A DNA stretch of 28,175 nt from contig DASWMI010000208.1 of assembly GCA_036399835.1 (NCBI GenBank), forward strand, positions 1-28,175, read 5' to 3'. Made by a program: the position numbers and the translations under genes. Positions 9,601 through 17,164 of this stretch are shown piece by piece. Positions within the stretch are counted from its first letter, which is position 1. Each line of letters begins with the position of its first letter. The notes under the pieces are model-generated. The model made no database searches. It was given only the letters and a program-made list of their open reading frames with translations, and was not told the DNA's origin. Source of the stretch: DASYML01 sp036399835. GTDB lineage: Bacteria > Acidobacteriota > Blastocatellia > Pyrinomonadales > Pyrinomonadaceae.

Positions 9601-9767
9601 ATTTGGCGGCGCGTTGTTTGCGCTTGACGCTTCTGAGTTTTCGGGGTCGAAGCAGTGGTCCACGCGGCGCTCGTTAAAAGCAGCAGCAGGCAGACCGCTA
9701 AAGAAACAAGATGGCGAAGCGTAAAGCGCGCGGGGGATGCGTGATGGGGGAATGGAAGGGTACTCAT
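6003..9767 (-). CDS. secreted Asp-box (BNR/sortilin-like) propeller with carboxypeptidase-regulatory-like domain and C-terminal DUF4214
   Basis: A 1254-residue exported protein. AAGGA at 9778-9774 sits 6 nt before the ATG. Residues 1-40 form a signal peptide (HLVSLAVCLLLLLTSAAW) followed by an Arg/Lys-rich stretch. Many Asp-boxes of the form S-x-D/N-G-G-x-x-W are visible (STDGGANF, SVDSGQTWTKV, STDGGVSWTRT, SINGGLTWTSI, STNGGSTWTNL, SSNGGQSWSEV), marking a beta-propeller of the sialidase/VPS10 type over about residues 115-850. Next come a carboxypeptidase-regulatory-like domain (SISGRVVDGDNEGIAGATV) and another beta-sandwich, then a double DUF4214 unit (FLNREPDSGGLGYW and YLHRDPDEGGYLFW) with four cysteines. 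No sialidase catalytic residues were identified, so a glycan-binding or structural role is more likely than an enzyme. A TGTAAT hexamer at 9805-9800 may be its -10. Confidence 0.85.
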   Translation of the reverse strand: MSTLPFPHHASPARFTLRHLVSLAVCLLLLLTSAAWTTASTPKTQKRQAQTTRRQISRRPARTFKTRKARTEAALETEHREGAAGDEDDPDGRDNWFIFQRTYPYDSLPQEARRRAWANRPLRDKRGNETEAQIWQPIGPSPAAPQASLFPNFGYNSGRINAIAISPVNPGLVLIGGATGGIWRSTDGGANFVAVTDNQVDLAVGSIAFSASNPSIVYAGMGDAQGGYIGSGVLKSVDSGQTWTKVSNLTLPSPGQIFKIDVDPNDSNRVYVAQSSWRSTVSNTTFSSGFYFSTDGGVSWTRTFTGLPRDFVISPDNAQTLYLTMRRVDPPSIGSPGLFKSINGGLTWTSIYTPSPTPVEIRVGVSPANPQKIYVYHGNGSASNSEIHLAVSSNGGADGFPTDYVLTTVDKGQLGYNTYLVIDPANANTIYIGTRDVYRSTNGGSTWTNLTKTFDETNNYVYRPDRGKAHPDQHCLAIAPGNLIYLGNDGGLYLSQDNAATFQSLNSTLSLTQFVGLARHPTDASITYGGTQDNGTQRRLGANLNGWQDFAGGDGGRVLVLPQDPSIVLPSYVRGVIWKFTNNGNSARVTLANGTSTFRDAETNTSDRIAFYPPIVGNGADSTIYTGTHRLWVSPNALTATTISAAGWTAPGGAADLTKGGGDTLSAIGVTRANTSVIYTGSAQGQAMMSSNGGQSWSEVMVGLPNRSITNIKVDQTNPAVAFLSVSGFGTGHVFKTVNGTAGAATVWTDISGNLPNIPVNALLVDPLNPNTLYAGTDIGVFRSSVNGLVWEAYNDGMPPVIVMDFSANASGAIQVATYGRGAYEMTAAGQIPSYSISGRVVDGDNEGIAGATVTLSGAKSNATTTDASGNYSFTGLETGNYVLTPSKTGQFISYSRNVDSLTASASSVDLRLDPYILINAHVSDALGNNVNTVAIKINNQSLGAPLTNSLGNASLTITPTNTNPVTLTPEKSGYVFSPQSLVFNKQSGNQTVNFAAAINGVNSIDQTTEFITWHYRDFLNREPDSGGLGYWSFQIDKCNGDALCIHKRRIAVSAAFFIELEFQQTGSFVYRFYSATLNRRPTYPEFTADRNLITPGPQLEQSKQQFADQWVQRAEFVQKYQAATTAETFVDALIQTVQQVSGVDLSTQRAFLVSKYQEGTSLNQSRSLTIQAAIEDTGFKNAVYNPSFVLMQYFGYLHRDPDEGGYLFWLNILNNKEPGNYKGMVCSFLTSAEYQKRFGTVVTRFNRDCNKLP

Positions 9768-9833
9768 CTTAAATCCTTCGTATTTCTCTTAACTGTCAGA
9801 TTACAGCGAGGTTTTCGAGAACCGTGTTGACGG

Positions 9834-9868
9834 CTGAGGCGCTGTGCCGGGTTGGACCAGCGCCTCAG
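9834..9868 (-). terminator. hairpin after the first subtilisin-like protease gene
   Basis: CTGAGGCGCT at 9834-9843 is perfectly complementary to AGCGCCTCAG at 9859-9868, a 10-bp stem with a 15-nt loop, 40 bp beyond the stop codon of the upstream gene. There is no U-run after it, so it may be a weak terminator or a 3'-end-protecting hairpin. Confidence 0.5.
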
Positions 9869-9908
9869 CAGATGGAATCGAATCTGCCGGGGGAGGCAAG
9901 GATTCGTC

Positions 9909-10670
9909 CTATTGCAAGTTCGAGCAATCGCGGTTTGTGTAAGTAATGGTCTGGCTGAATCTCCTCTGATACTCGGCTGAGGTCAGGAAAGAACAGACCA
10001 TGCCCTTGAAATTACCAGGCTCTTTATTGGTTATGACGTTGAGCCAGAAAAGGTAGCCGCCCTCGTCAGGGTTGCGTCTGAGGTAGCCGAAATACTGCAT
10101 CAAGACGAAGGCTGAGTTATATACGCCCGTCTTGAATGCGGCCTGTTCGATAGCCATCTGCAAGGCCAGGCTGCGGCTCTGATTGATGTTACTGCCGGTG
10201 TTGTACTGGTTGATGAGAGCCGTGCGCTGGCTCGTCAGGTCAACCGCGTTACCGGTCGCGCTCATGATGGTCGCAATCAGCGCGTCCACGAAGCTCTCGG
10301 CTGAAGTGGCCGTCTGATACTTCTGCACAAACTCTGCGCGCTGGACAAAAGCATCCGCGTAGGCAGCCTTGCTCTGGGCCAGATTTGGGCCGGGCACGAC
10401 GAGCCGACGGTCCGGGATAAACTCTTCAAAGGTGGGCCTGCGTCCCAAGCCTCCCTGGTAGATTCTGTAGACGAAGAAGCCGGTCTCCTGAAATTCAGTC
10501 TCGATGAAGAAGGCCGCGCTGATGGCTATGCGTCGCTTCTTGATACACTGCGCATCCGTCCCGCACTTCGTAAACTGGCTGGACCAGTAAGCGTACCCGC
10601 CCGCATCAGGCTCGCGTTCGAGGAAGTCCAGGTAATGCTGGCGGACGAAGAAGAGCACGTCGTCTATAGG
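9909..10670 (-). other. DUF4214 C-terminal module, copy B
   Basis: The last ~230 residues of the first protease. The same two halves are present (FLEREPDAGGYAYW, YLRRNPDEGGYLFW) with cysteines in TKCGTDAQC, GMVC and NRDC at the extreme C-terminus. It is more diverged at DNA level from copies A and C than those two are from each other. The left boundary is approximate. Confidence 0.75.
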
Positions 10671-13376
10671 CTGGGCCGGGGCTGGACCAGCGGCCTGCTC
10701 GATGGTAAAGGTTTGCCCTGCCACGGAGAGCGTCGCCGTGCGCGGGCTGTTGGTCGTGTTGTTCTGGACCGTGTAGGTGAGAGTGCCGCTGCCGGGGCCT
10801 AAGGGACCGGCGTTGATTGTCACCCAGGTCGCGTTATTGACCACGGCGTTCCAGTTGCAGCCGTTGCCGCCCGTCACAGCGACGGTCGCGCTCTGCGCGT
10901 TCGGCCCGACGATAAAGCTGTTCGGGAAGATAGAGAAGCCACAGGCCGCGCCGGTCGGAGTGTAGGTCACTGTCTGTGCGTTGAGCAGGGTGAGTGGGTT
11001 CGTCTCGGAAGTGTGCGAAGCGACGACGTAAGCCTCCGGCTCGCCGCCGGAGATGCCGACGACAGGGTTGAGCGCGATGTTGCCGCCGCCGTAGCGACTG
11101 ATGATCGTCCCGTTCTGCTGCAATTCGATCTCGAAGTTGACGAACTTGCTGGTATCCGTTTCCGGGCTTGCCGGGCAGGAGCCTGGATAGGTAAAGGGGA
11201 TACCCTGCCAGCGGAAGATGACGCGTCCAGCGCCAGGCTGCGTGACATAGACATCCGCATCGGCCCTGAAGCACTTGTTCAGGTCCAGATCATCCCACAT
11301 GCCCGCGATCATCTTGTAGTTGTTCAAATCGAACGTCGAGTGGTTGGCGTCGGCGTTTGAAAACTGCGGTGGTGTCGCGAAATAGAGACTGCCGTTTGAA
11401 GAAACGGTGACGGTCGAGTATTGCTGACCGTAGAAAGGGAATGAGAAAGGCAGACTGTAATTCTCTATGTATCTATCATCGGCATTGACATCCAGACCCG
11501 TGCCGCCCGTTGAAAGGGGCTGCGCGGCGGACTTCGTGACGTTGTAGGGATTGCCGACGCCAGGGCTGACGGCCACGTTCAGCGTCTGCGGCACGCCTTC
11601 GTTACCGTGCTTGTCAAAAACACGTAGCTTGATGATGCCGGACGTGTGCCTGTAAGGAATATTGAAGGAGAGCGACTGCGGCGTTCCCGCTGCATCAGGG
11701 TGCGCCTTGGTAATTGTGATTTCGGTATTCGTCGAAGGGTCTGTAAAAGTCATCCAGTAGAGCGCAGCCGTCCCGACTTGCCCGTCCTCGCCCGGCGCTG
11801 TCCAGGCCAAATTAATCGCGCGCTCGTTCTGCGAAGCGATCCGAAAGTTAGTGATAGGTCCGGGCGCTCCGCCATCGCTCTCAACCGACGCCTGCAAGAC
11901 GCGGCCCGCATCCAGCCGCGCTCCCGAAAAGGTCCGCGTCGCCAGCGCCTGTACGGGGTCGCTGTTAAAGACAATCAGATTCCAGAGCTGCGCCACAGTC
12001 AGATTGGGATTGGCCGCGCAGAGCAGCGCGGCTGTCCCTGAGACGTGCGGCGTCGCCATCGAAGTGCCCGTCGAGTAGCCGTAAGAATTGTTCGGCACCG
12101 TGCTCAGGATATTAGCGCCCGGCGCGGCGATGTCCACTGAGTTCGGGCCGTAGTTTGAAGAGGGATAAAGTGTATCGGAGCTGGTCGTCGAAGCCACCGA
12201 GAGCAGATTCGGGGCCTGGTAACTCGCAGGGAACTGCGGCGAGGTGTCAATATTCGAGCCACCATTTCCCGCCGCAACGACAAACAGAATGCCCGCATCC
12301 CCCGCAGCCTTGATCACATCAAGCTCCGCCTGCATAGAGCCGCCGCCGCCCCAACTGTTGCTCAGAACTCGGATATTAGCGCCCTTCGTCCCGCCGGATG
12401 TCTCCCACATCTGGCGCAGCTTAATGGCTAGATTAATCGCGCGTATGGCATTGAGGCCGTCGCCCGATCCGATTTCCGACCCGAGGAACTTGAGCGGCAG
12501 TAAAGTTACCTGCCAGTTAACGCCCGTCACGCCGATGCCGTTGTTGCCGCTGGCCCCTATCGTCCCTGAGACGTGTGTCCCGTGAACGTCGGATGGACTA
12601 TCGAAAACAGTATTATTGCCGCAGCCAGGGCCGGGCACTTGGACGCAGGGGATAAAGTCCCAGCCGTGAACGTCGTCAACATAGCCGTCGCCGTCGTCGT
12701 CTATGCCGTTGGTCTCCTTGCCGCCGCCGCTCTCGCCCGGATTGGTCCAGATGTTGTCCTTGAGGTCCGGGTGATTGATGTCCACACCCTGATCTATCAC
12801 GCCGACCACGATGTTGCGATTGCCGGTCGTGATATTCCAGGCCGTCTCGGCGTTGATGTCCACGCCGGGTGTGCCCTGCACGCCGAGGACGACCTGCCCC
12901 GTGTTTTTCAGCGCGTACATCTGCCCGTAGTACGTGTCGAAAGGGATGGCATCGGCGTAGCGACGATAGTTCGGCTCGGCATAGAGCACGTCCGACCTCT
13001 GGTTGAGCGCGGCAATCGCTTCCAGCGTCTTCTCGGGCGCGACACGCGCGACGCGCAGACCCTTTAACAACTCCGCGCCGTCAAAGCGCTCGACCGTCAT
13101 CGGAATCTGTCTGCCTTCGGCGCTCAAGACCGCAGCGGTCCGAGCCTGTAGGCTTTTGGCCGTCGTCTCATCACGAAAGCGGACGATAATCTCGCCGGGG
13201 ACAAACTCTGGCGTGCGCGGCTTCTGTTTAATCTCAGGCGTCTCGGCTGGCGGGAGCATCGCACGCGACCCGTGCGGCAGAGCGAAGGCGAGAAAGAGCG
13301 TGAAGATAAAAAGCAGGGCCAGGCCGTAAGATTTGGCGGCGCTCGCTCGCCTCTTGCTCAAAGATAGAAAGGGCAT
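9909..13376 (-). CDS. secreted subtilisin-family (S8) serine protease with FN3-like, BACON-like and DUF4214 domains
   Basis: The ATG at 13376 is preferred: GGAGAG (13390-13385) lies 8 nt upstream and a signal peptide follows (SYGLALLFIFTLFLAFALPHGSRA). The product is 1155 residues. Residues 57-135 are an inhibitor-like propeptide (FVPGEIIVRFRDE). The catalytic residues are Asp195 (VGVIDQG), His265 (HGTHVSG), Asn371 (VVAAGNGG) and Ser439 (GTSMATPHVSG), all intact. NGIDDDGDGYVDD (about 224-236) looks like a calcium-binding loop. After the protease come an FN3-like domain (about 503-620), a beta-rich domain with FPFYGQQYSTVTVSSNGSLY, a BACON-like domain (NGCNWNAVVNNATWVTI) and a double DUF4214. 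It should be a self-processing extracellular endopeptidase. Its in-frame extension to 13424 has no better start. Confidence 0.9.
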   Translation of the reverse strand: MPFLSLSKRRASAAKSYGLALLFIFTLFLAFALPHGSRAMLPPAETPEIKQKPRTPEFVPGEIIVRFRDETTAKSLQARTAAVLSAEGRQIPMTVERFDGAELLKGLRVARVAPEKTLEAIAALNQRSDVLYAEPNYRRYADAIPFDTYYGQMYALKNTGQVVLGVQGTPGVDINAETAWNITTGNRNIVVGVIDQGVDINHPDLKDNIWTNPGESGGGKETNGIDDDGDGYVDDVHGWDFIPCVQVPGPGCGNNTVFDSPSDVHGTHVSGTIGASGNNGIGVTGVNWQVTLLPLKFLGSEIGSGDGLNAIRAINLAIKLRQMWETSGGTKGANIRVLSNSWGGGGSMQAELDVIKAAGDAGILFVVAAGNGGSNIDTSPQFPASYQAPNLLSVASTTSSDTLYPSSNYGPNSVDIAAPGANILSTVPNNSYGYSTGTSMATPHVSGTAALLCAANPNLTVAQLWNLIVFNSDPVQALATRTFSGARLDAGRVLQASVESDGGAPGPITNFRIASQNERAINLAWTAPGEDGQVGTAALYWMTFTDPSTNTEITITKAHPDAAGTPQSLSFNIPYRHTSGIIKLRVFDKHGNEGVPQTLNVAVSPGVGNPYNVTKSAAQPLSTGGTGLDVNADDRYIENYSLPFSFPFYGQQYSTVTVSSNGSLYFATPPQFSNADANHSTFDLNNYKMIAGMWDDLDLNKCFRADADVYVTQPGAGRVIFRWQGIPFTYPGSCPASPETDTSKFVNFEIELQQNGTIISRYGGGNIALNPVVGISGGEPEAYVVASHTSETNPLTLLNAQTVTYTPTGAACGFSIFPNSFIVGPNAQSATVAVTGGNGCNWNAVVNNATWVTINAGPLGPGSGTLTYTVQNNTTNSPRTATLSVAGQTFTIEQAAGPAPAQPIDDVLFFVRQHYLDFLEREPDAGGYAYWSSQFTKCGTDAQCIKKRRIAISAAFFIETEFQETGFFVYRIYQGGLGRRPTFEEFIPDRRLVVPGPNLAQSKAAYADAFVQRAEFVQKYQTATSAESFVDALIATIMSATGNAVDLTSQRTALINQYNTGSNINQSRSLALQMAIEQAAFKTGVYNSAFVLMQYFGYLRRNPDEGGYLFWLNVITNKEPGNFKGMVCSFLTSAEYQRRFSQTITYTNRDCSNLQ

Positions 13377-13664
13377 TTGGGGAACTCTCCGATTATCTCT
13401 CTCGCTCGTGGGCCGGAGCCACACAAATCTCGCGTGACAGCTTTGACGTATGAAGCAACTTGCGATTCAGGTGTGTTGTTGATACTGCAAGGGGAGCAGG
13501 CACATCTCTCAAGCTCGCCGGACTTTGAGCAGCCGTCCAAAGGCTTTTCAAATCATCCTCAATGAAACGTCCTGAAGCCGACTTACAGGCGACGTGCTCT
13601 CAACATCCGATTTCCGAAAAAAGGACTGAGATTGAGACGCTTTTCAAACGGCATCCAGTTAAAA

Positions 13665-13694
13665 TATATACCATCATTGCCCTTTAAATGACAA
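13665..13694 (-). promoter_or_regulatory. candidate promoter of the first protease gene
   Basis: On the minus strand TTGTCA (13694-13689), an 18-bp spacer and TATATA (13670-13665) match the sigma-70 consensus well, in the most AT-rich part of the gap. Transcription would start about 280 nt before the ATG at 13376. Confidence 0.45.
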
Positions 13695-13764
13695 CGCGGA
13701 GGCCCTGTCGTGATGCTCAACCGAAAAATAATCGGGCCGAGGCGAAACGCAAGCTTGAGCAAGA

Positions 13765-13804
13765 GGGACGCCCGGGCTGATAACTCTTCAGCCTGGAGCG
13801 TCCC
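13765..13804 (-). terminator. large hairpin after the second protease gene
   Basis: GGGACGC (13765-13771) pairs with GCGTCCC (13798-13804), and CCGGGCTGA (13772-13780) pairs with TCAGCCTGG (13788-13796), with one bulge and one wobble: a 16-bp stem and a 7-nt loop. It lies 20 bp past the stop of the gene ending at 13825. No clear U-run follows, so factor-independent termination is not certain. Confidence 0.55.
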
Positions 13805-13824
13805 CTGCGTGCATCCTGCAATCA

Positions 13825-14550
13825 TCAACGACAGCTACGATCCGAGCGCGTTACGATAGTGCCGAACCTCTTCTGATACTCGGCGCTGGTGATAAAGGCG
13901 CAGACCATGCCTTTATATCCGCTGGAATCCTGCGGCAGCTTGTTATTCAGGATGTTGAGCCAGAAAAGGAATCCGCCTTCATCCGGGTCGCGCTGCAAGT
14001 AGCCGAAGTATTGCATGAGGACAAAGGAAGGGTTGTACTCCCTGTTCCTGAATTCCGTCAGCTCTATCACTTCCCTGACGACCTGCCAGCGTGCCTTGCC
14101 GCCCTGCATGTCGAGAGCCTGCTGCTGTCGCTCGGCGGCGTAGCCTGTCAGTCCGGCCTGCTCGTAGAGCTTATTGACAAAATCGGTCGCAGACATGCTA
14201 TCCAGGTATATCTGTTTGAACTCCGAGCGCGCGACGAACTCCTGCGCCAGCGCGTCCTTGCTCTGCTCCAGGGCAGGGCCGACCGTTACCTTGCTGCGGT
14301 CCGCATTGAACTCGACAAAGGTTGGACGGCGATTGAGCGTGCCCTTATAAAGGCGATAGACGAAAGAGCCTGTCTGCTGAAACTCAAGCTCTATGAAGAA
14401 GGCCGCGCTGACGGCGATGCGTCTCTTGTGTAGACACAACTCGTCCGTGCCGCATTTCGTGAACTGGCTGGACCAGTAGCCCAACCCGCCCGAATCAGGC
14501 TCGCGGTTGAGAAAGTCTCTGTAATGCCAGGTGACAAACGTCTGCGTATC
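13825..14550 (-). other. DUF4214 C-terminal module, copy C
   Basis: The last ~215 residues of the second protease, with FLNREPDSGGLGYW and YLQRDPDEGGFLFW halves and cysteines in TKCGTDELC, GMVC and DRSC. Positions 14353-14432 are identical to 6552-6631 of copy A at 79 of 80 bases. The left boundary is approximate. Confidence 0.75.
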
Positions 14551-17151
14551 GTCTATAGGGTTGGCAGGCGTCATACTGAAGTTGATGCCAAAGGCGCTGC
14601 CCGTAGTGTTCGAGTTGGTAAAGGTCTGGCTGGCAGGCGTGAAATTCCAGTTGGTCCTCGCGGGCGTCAGCGTATAGGTGTCGCTGGCGACGGCGAATTT
14701 ATCTATCCAGTAAGAGCCGTCAGTGCCCGTGGTCGCCGTGACGGTCTGCGTCGTGCCTTCCTTTTTCAAGGTCAAGCTGATACCGCTGACGCCATCGCCG
14801 TAAGCATCCCTGACATAGCCCGTGACGGGATAATAGGCGATTTGGCCGATAATGGGCTGCATGGTCACATTCGCGGTTATCTCGCCGAGCGAGTATGGAT
14901 TGCTAAATGTATGGCGGCTATCGGTCGCCGACAACATATAGCTGCCCTTGGGCACATTGCTGATGGCAAAGTCTCCGTTGGCATCAGACTGAGCCGTGCG
15001 CGGCTGTGCCTGGCTACCCACTGTGACGAGCGTAAGCGTCACGCCGCTGAGGGCCGGGCCGTTGACCGCGCCTTCGACGACATGACCGGAAACAGAGTAG
15101 GTCTGCGCGGGGTTGTTGCCTCCGGCTGCTGTGAGCGCGGCGGCGATGTTGAGCTTGCCGAAGCCGAGTTGAGGCGTCCAGCCTGCCGGAGCATAAGAAT
15201 CATGGTTGGCGTTGGTCGTCAGATAGCTCTTGACCTGCGCGGCGCTGAACGCCGGATTGACTTGCAGCAGGAGGGCCACGCTGCCTGTCGCGACGGGCGT
15301 CGCCATCGAAGTGCCGGCCAGACCCGCGTAATGAATGTCGTCAAGAGGAGCGTTATCGCCCGTGCCCGTCGTGCCAAATTGGGAGCTTTCGATGTCAGCC
15401 GACCTGGCCGAATAGAGATAATAGCCGGGCGCGCTAATCTCAGGCTTCTGCCTGCCGTCGGCGGTCGGTCCGGGGCTGGTAAAGGGAGCGTAGATGCCTA
15501 TCGGCTGGCTGGCAGAACGAGTGACGAAAGCGCCGACCGTGATAGCTCCGCGAGCCGTGCCGGGCGAGCCGACAAGGTGTGCGTCGTCAACGTATGGCGA
15601 GGCAAAAACGCCGTCATCCACCCAGGCATCGAAATGGCCGCCGCTATTGACGCTCGTACCGTTTAAGGCAAAGCTCCAATTTGTCCCCAGGTTTTCCGCG
15701 CCGGGCTTGAAGATGACAAAGAGCGAGCTTTGGTCGTTGGCAGGGTCGCTGTCCTGCTTGTCATCCGTACCGCTGTAGATGGTCAGATAGGTATTGCTCG
15801 CGGGCGGGCCGTTAAACGAGCCGGAGCTGAGCTTAGTGCCGTTGGGCAGCGTGACCGTCAGGCCGAATCTATCGTTGTTGGGATAGTAAAGCGTAAAGGA
15901 TTGCGGAGAAGACTGGGCCGTCAGCGAGAGCGTCAGGTTGCCGCCCGAAGGGACGTTGCCGCTGGCGTGTATACCGGAATTGCCTTCGTTACCCGCGGCG
16001 ACGCAGATGACGCGGCCAGGCCCTGAGCCGACAATCGCATCAATCGCTTTTTCTTCGGGGTCAGTGCCATCATGCGGGCTTCCGCCGTGGCCGCCGATGC
16101 TCATGTTGACGACGAAAGGCTCGCCCAGCTCGCTCGCCTTCTGCTGTATAAATTGGAGCGCGTTGAGAACATCATCCGTGCGGAAGTTATCCTGCCCGTT
16201 CGACTGGCGCGAAGCCTTGACGATAACGAGGTCGGCTTCCGGAGCCATACCCGCGTAGACGGTTGAACCTGCGGCCAGCCCGTTTCCGGCGGCAGTCCCT
16301 GCGACGTGCGTGCCGTGGCCGTTCCAGTCCTTCTCGTTGACACCGCCTGCGCCCTGCAAAGCCGTGTTGATGTCCGCCTCTGTGTAGAGCCTGCCGACGG
16401 GAGCGTTGCCGCCCGGCAATGTGTAGTTCCAGTTCGGGTCAGGCGTTTGAACGCCCGTCATATCAAGCAGGGCCTTGATACGAGTCTGCTTGCCGCCGCT
16501 GCCCGGCACTGTAAAGTCCAGGTGTCGAATATCAATTCCCGTATCAACGATGCCGACGACGACTCCCTTGCCAGTCTGCGAGACGACGCGCTGCCCCGCC
16601 GCATTATCTATCCCGACAGCCTTTCGCGCGCGGTCATTAAGCGTGTGATAGACGGTCGCCGCCGTCACTTTACGCACGGAAGAGAGCGCCGCCAGTTCCG
16701 GCAGCCTCTCAATATCCGTCTCGACGGTGGCAATCTGGCCGACGCGCGTCCCGACAGGAAAACCCGCGGCCTGCAACTCCTCGACGCTCTTGCTTGTCAG
16801 CTCAACCAGCACGCCGACAGTATCCCGGCCATCGCGGCCACGCCTGACGCCCGCCAGCTTCGAGAGCCGCGCGACCTCCGAATCCTCGTCGCGTAAGCGG
16901 CCTTTGCCCAGAGCCTCCGCGCGGTCATGCTCGGCTGCGCGCCGCACGACCTTTAAGACCTTATCAGCCTTGGCTTCAAAGGCTGCCTCGGAATCCTGCT
17001 CGGCCAGCGCCGGAAGATAAAAGATGGAAAAGACGAGCAGAGCCGCCAGTCCCAGGACCAGCGCCAAACGGAAGCGAGAGAGTAGGTGCATAGAGAAATT
17101 CAGCCTTAGAAGGTTAAGGGAACTTGAGCGGGAACGAAAAGCACGCGACAT
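13825..17151 (-). CDS. secreted subtilisin-family (S8) serine protease with two carboxypeptidase-regulatory-like domains and DUF4214
   Basis: The ATG at 17151 has AGGAG 8 nt upstream (17164-17160) and is preferred to the longer frame from 17211. The product is 1108 residues with a signal peptide (LALVLGLAALLVFSIFYLPALA). Catalytic residues are Asp203 (GIVDTGID), His279 (GHGTHVAG), Asn388 (VAAGNEGN) and Ser615 (GTSMATPVATG). The unusually long Asn-Ser spacing holds a beta-rich insertion (about 400-530). Two carboxypeptidase-regulatory-like domains follow (SVSGHVVEG from ~686, YPVTGYVRDAYGDGVSG from ~790), then a double DUF4214. It is a different subtilase from its neighbour, so the shared C-terminus is a module rather than sign of simple gene duplication. 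It should act outside the cell; its substrate is unknown. Confidence 0.9.
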   Translation of the reverse strand: MSRAFRSRSSSLNLLRLNFSMHLLSRFRLALVLGLAALLVFSIFYLPALAEQDSEAAFEAKADKVLKVVRRAAEHDRAEALGKGRLRDEDSEVARLSKLAGVRRGRDGRDTVGVLVELTSKSVEELQAAGFPVGTRVGQIATVETDIERLPELAALSSVRKVTAATVYHTLNDRARKAVGIDNAAGQRVVSQTGKGVVVGIVDTGIDIRHLDFTVPGSGGKQTRIKALLDMTGVQTPDPNWNYTLPGGNAPVGRLYTEADINTALQGAGGVNEKDWNGHGTHVAGTAAGNGLAAGSTVYAGMAPEADLVIVKASRQSNGQDNFRTDDVLNALQFIQQKASELGEPFVVNMSIGGHGGSPHDGTDPEEKAIDAIVGSGPGRVICVAAGNEGNSGIHASGNVPSGGNLTLSLTAQSSPQSFTLYYPNNDRFGLTVTLPNGTKLSSGSFNGPPASNTYLTIYSGTDDKQDSDPANDQSSLFVIFKPGAENLGTNWSFALNGTSVNSGGHFDAWVDDGVFASPYVDDAHLVGSPGTARGAITVGAFVTRSASQPIGIYAPFTSPGPTADGRQKPEISAPGYYLYSARSADIESSQFGTTGTGDNAPLDDIHYAGLAGTSMATPVATGSVALLLQVNPAFSAAQVKSYLTTNANHDSYAPAGWTPQLGFGKLNIAAALTAAGGNNPAQTYSVSGHVVEGAVNGPALSGVTLTLVTVGSQAQPRTAQSDANGDFAISNVPKGSYMLSATDSRHTFSNPYSLGEITANVTMQPIIGQIAYYPVTGYVRDAYGDGVSGISLTLKKEGTTQTVTATTGTDGSYWIDKFAVASDTYTLTPARTNWNFTPASQTFTNSNTTGSAFGINFSMTPANPIDDTQTFVTWHYRDFLNREPDSGGLGYWSSQFTKCGTDELCLHKRRIAVSAAFFIELEFQQTGSFVYRLYKGTLNRRPTFVEFNADRSKVTVGPALEQSKDALAQEFVARSEFKQIYLDSMSATDFVNKLYEQAGLTGYAAERQQQALDMQGGKARWQVVREVIELTEFRNREYNPSFVLMQYFGYLQRDPDEGGFLFWLNILNNKLPQDSSGYKGMVCAFITSAEYQKRFGTIVTRSDRSCR

Positions 17152-17159
17152 CCAGTTTT

Positions 17160-17164
17160 CTCCT
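17160..17164 (-). promoter_or_regulatory. ribosome binding site that sets the second protease start
   Basis: AGGAG on the minus strand, 8 nt before the ATG at 17151. It favours this start over the in-frame ATG at 17211. Confidence 0.65.

Larger units (their letters stand above)
13377..13824. other. 448-bp intergenic region between the two protease genes
   Basis: No convincing gene. It holds a strong-looking hairpin next to the end of the upstream protease gene (13765-13804), an AT-rich candidate promoter for the downstream protease gene (13665-13694), and that gene's ribosome site (13385-13390). The stretch 13391-13660 would then be an unusually long 5' leader of about 280 nt; I see no recognised riboswitch in it. 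Confidence 0.6.

Noticed and set aside
13583..13828. 81-codon minus-strand frame between the two protease genes
   Set aside because: It overlaps the protease stop and the terminator-like hairpin, has no ribosome site and shows no recognisable features.
14524..15666. Long plus-strand open frame of 380 codons
   Set aside because: It lies entirely antisense to a clear subtilase gene with intact catalytic motifs; it is Arg/Ala-rich with no recognisable domain. Such antisense frames are common in GC-rich genes.
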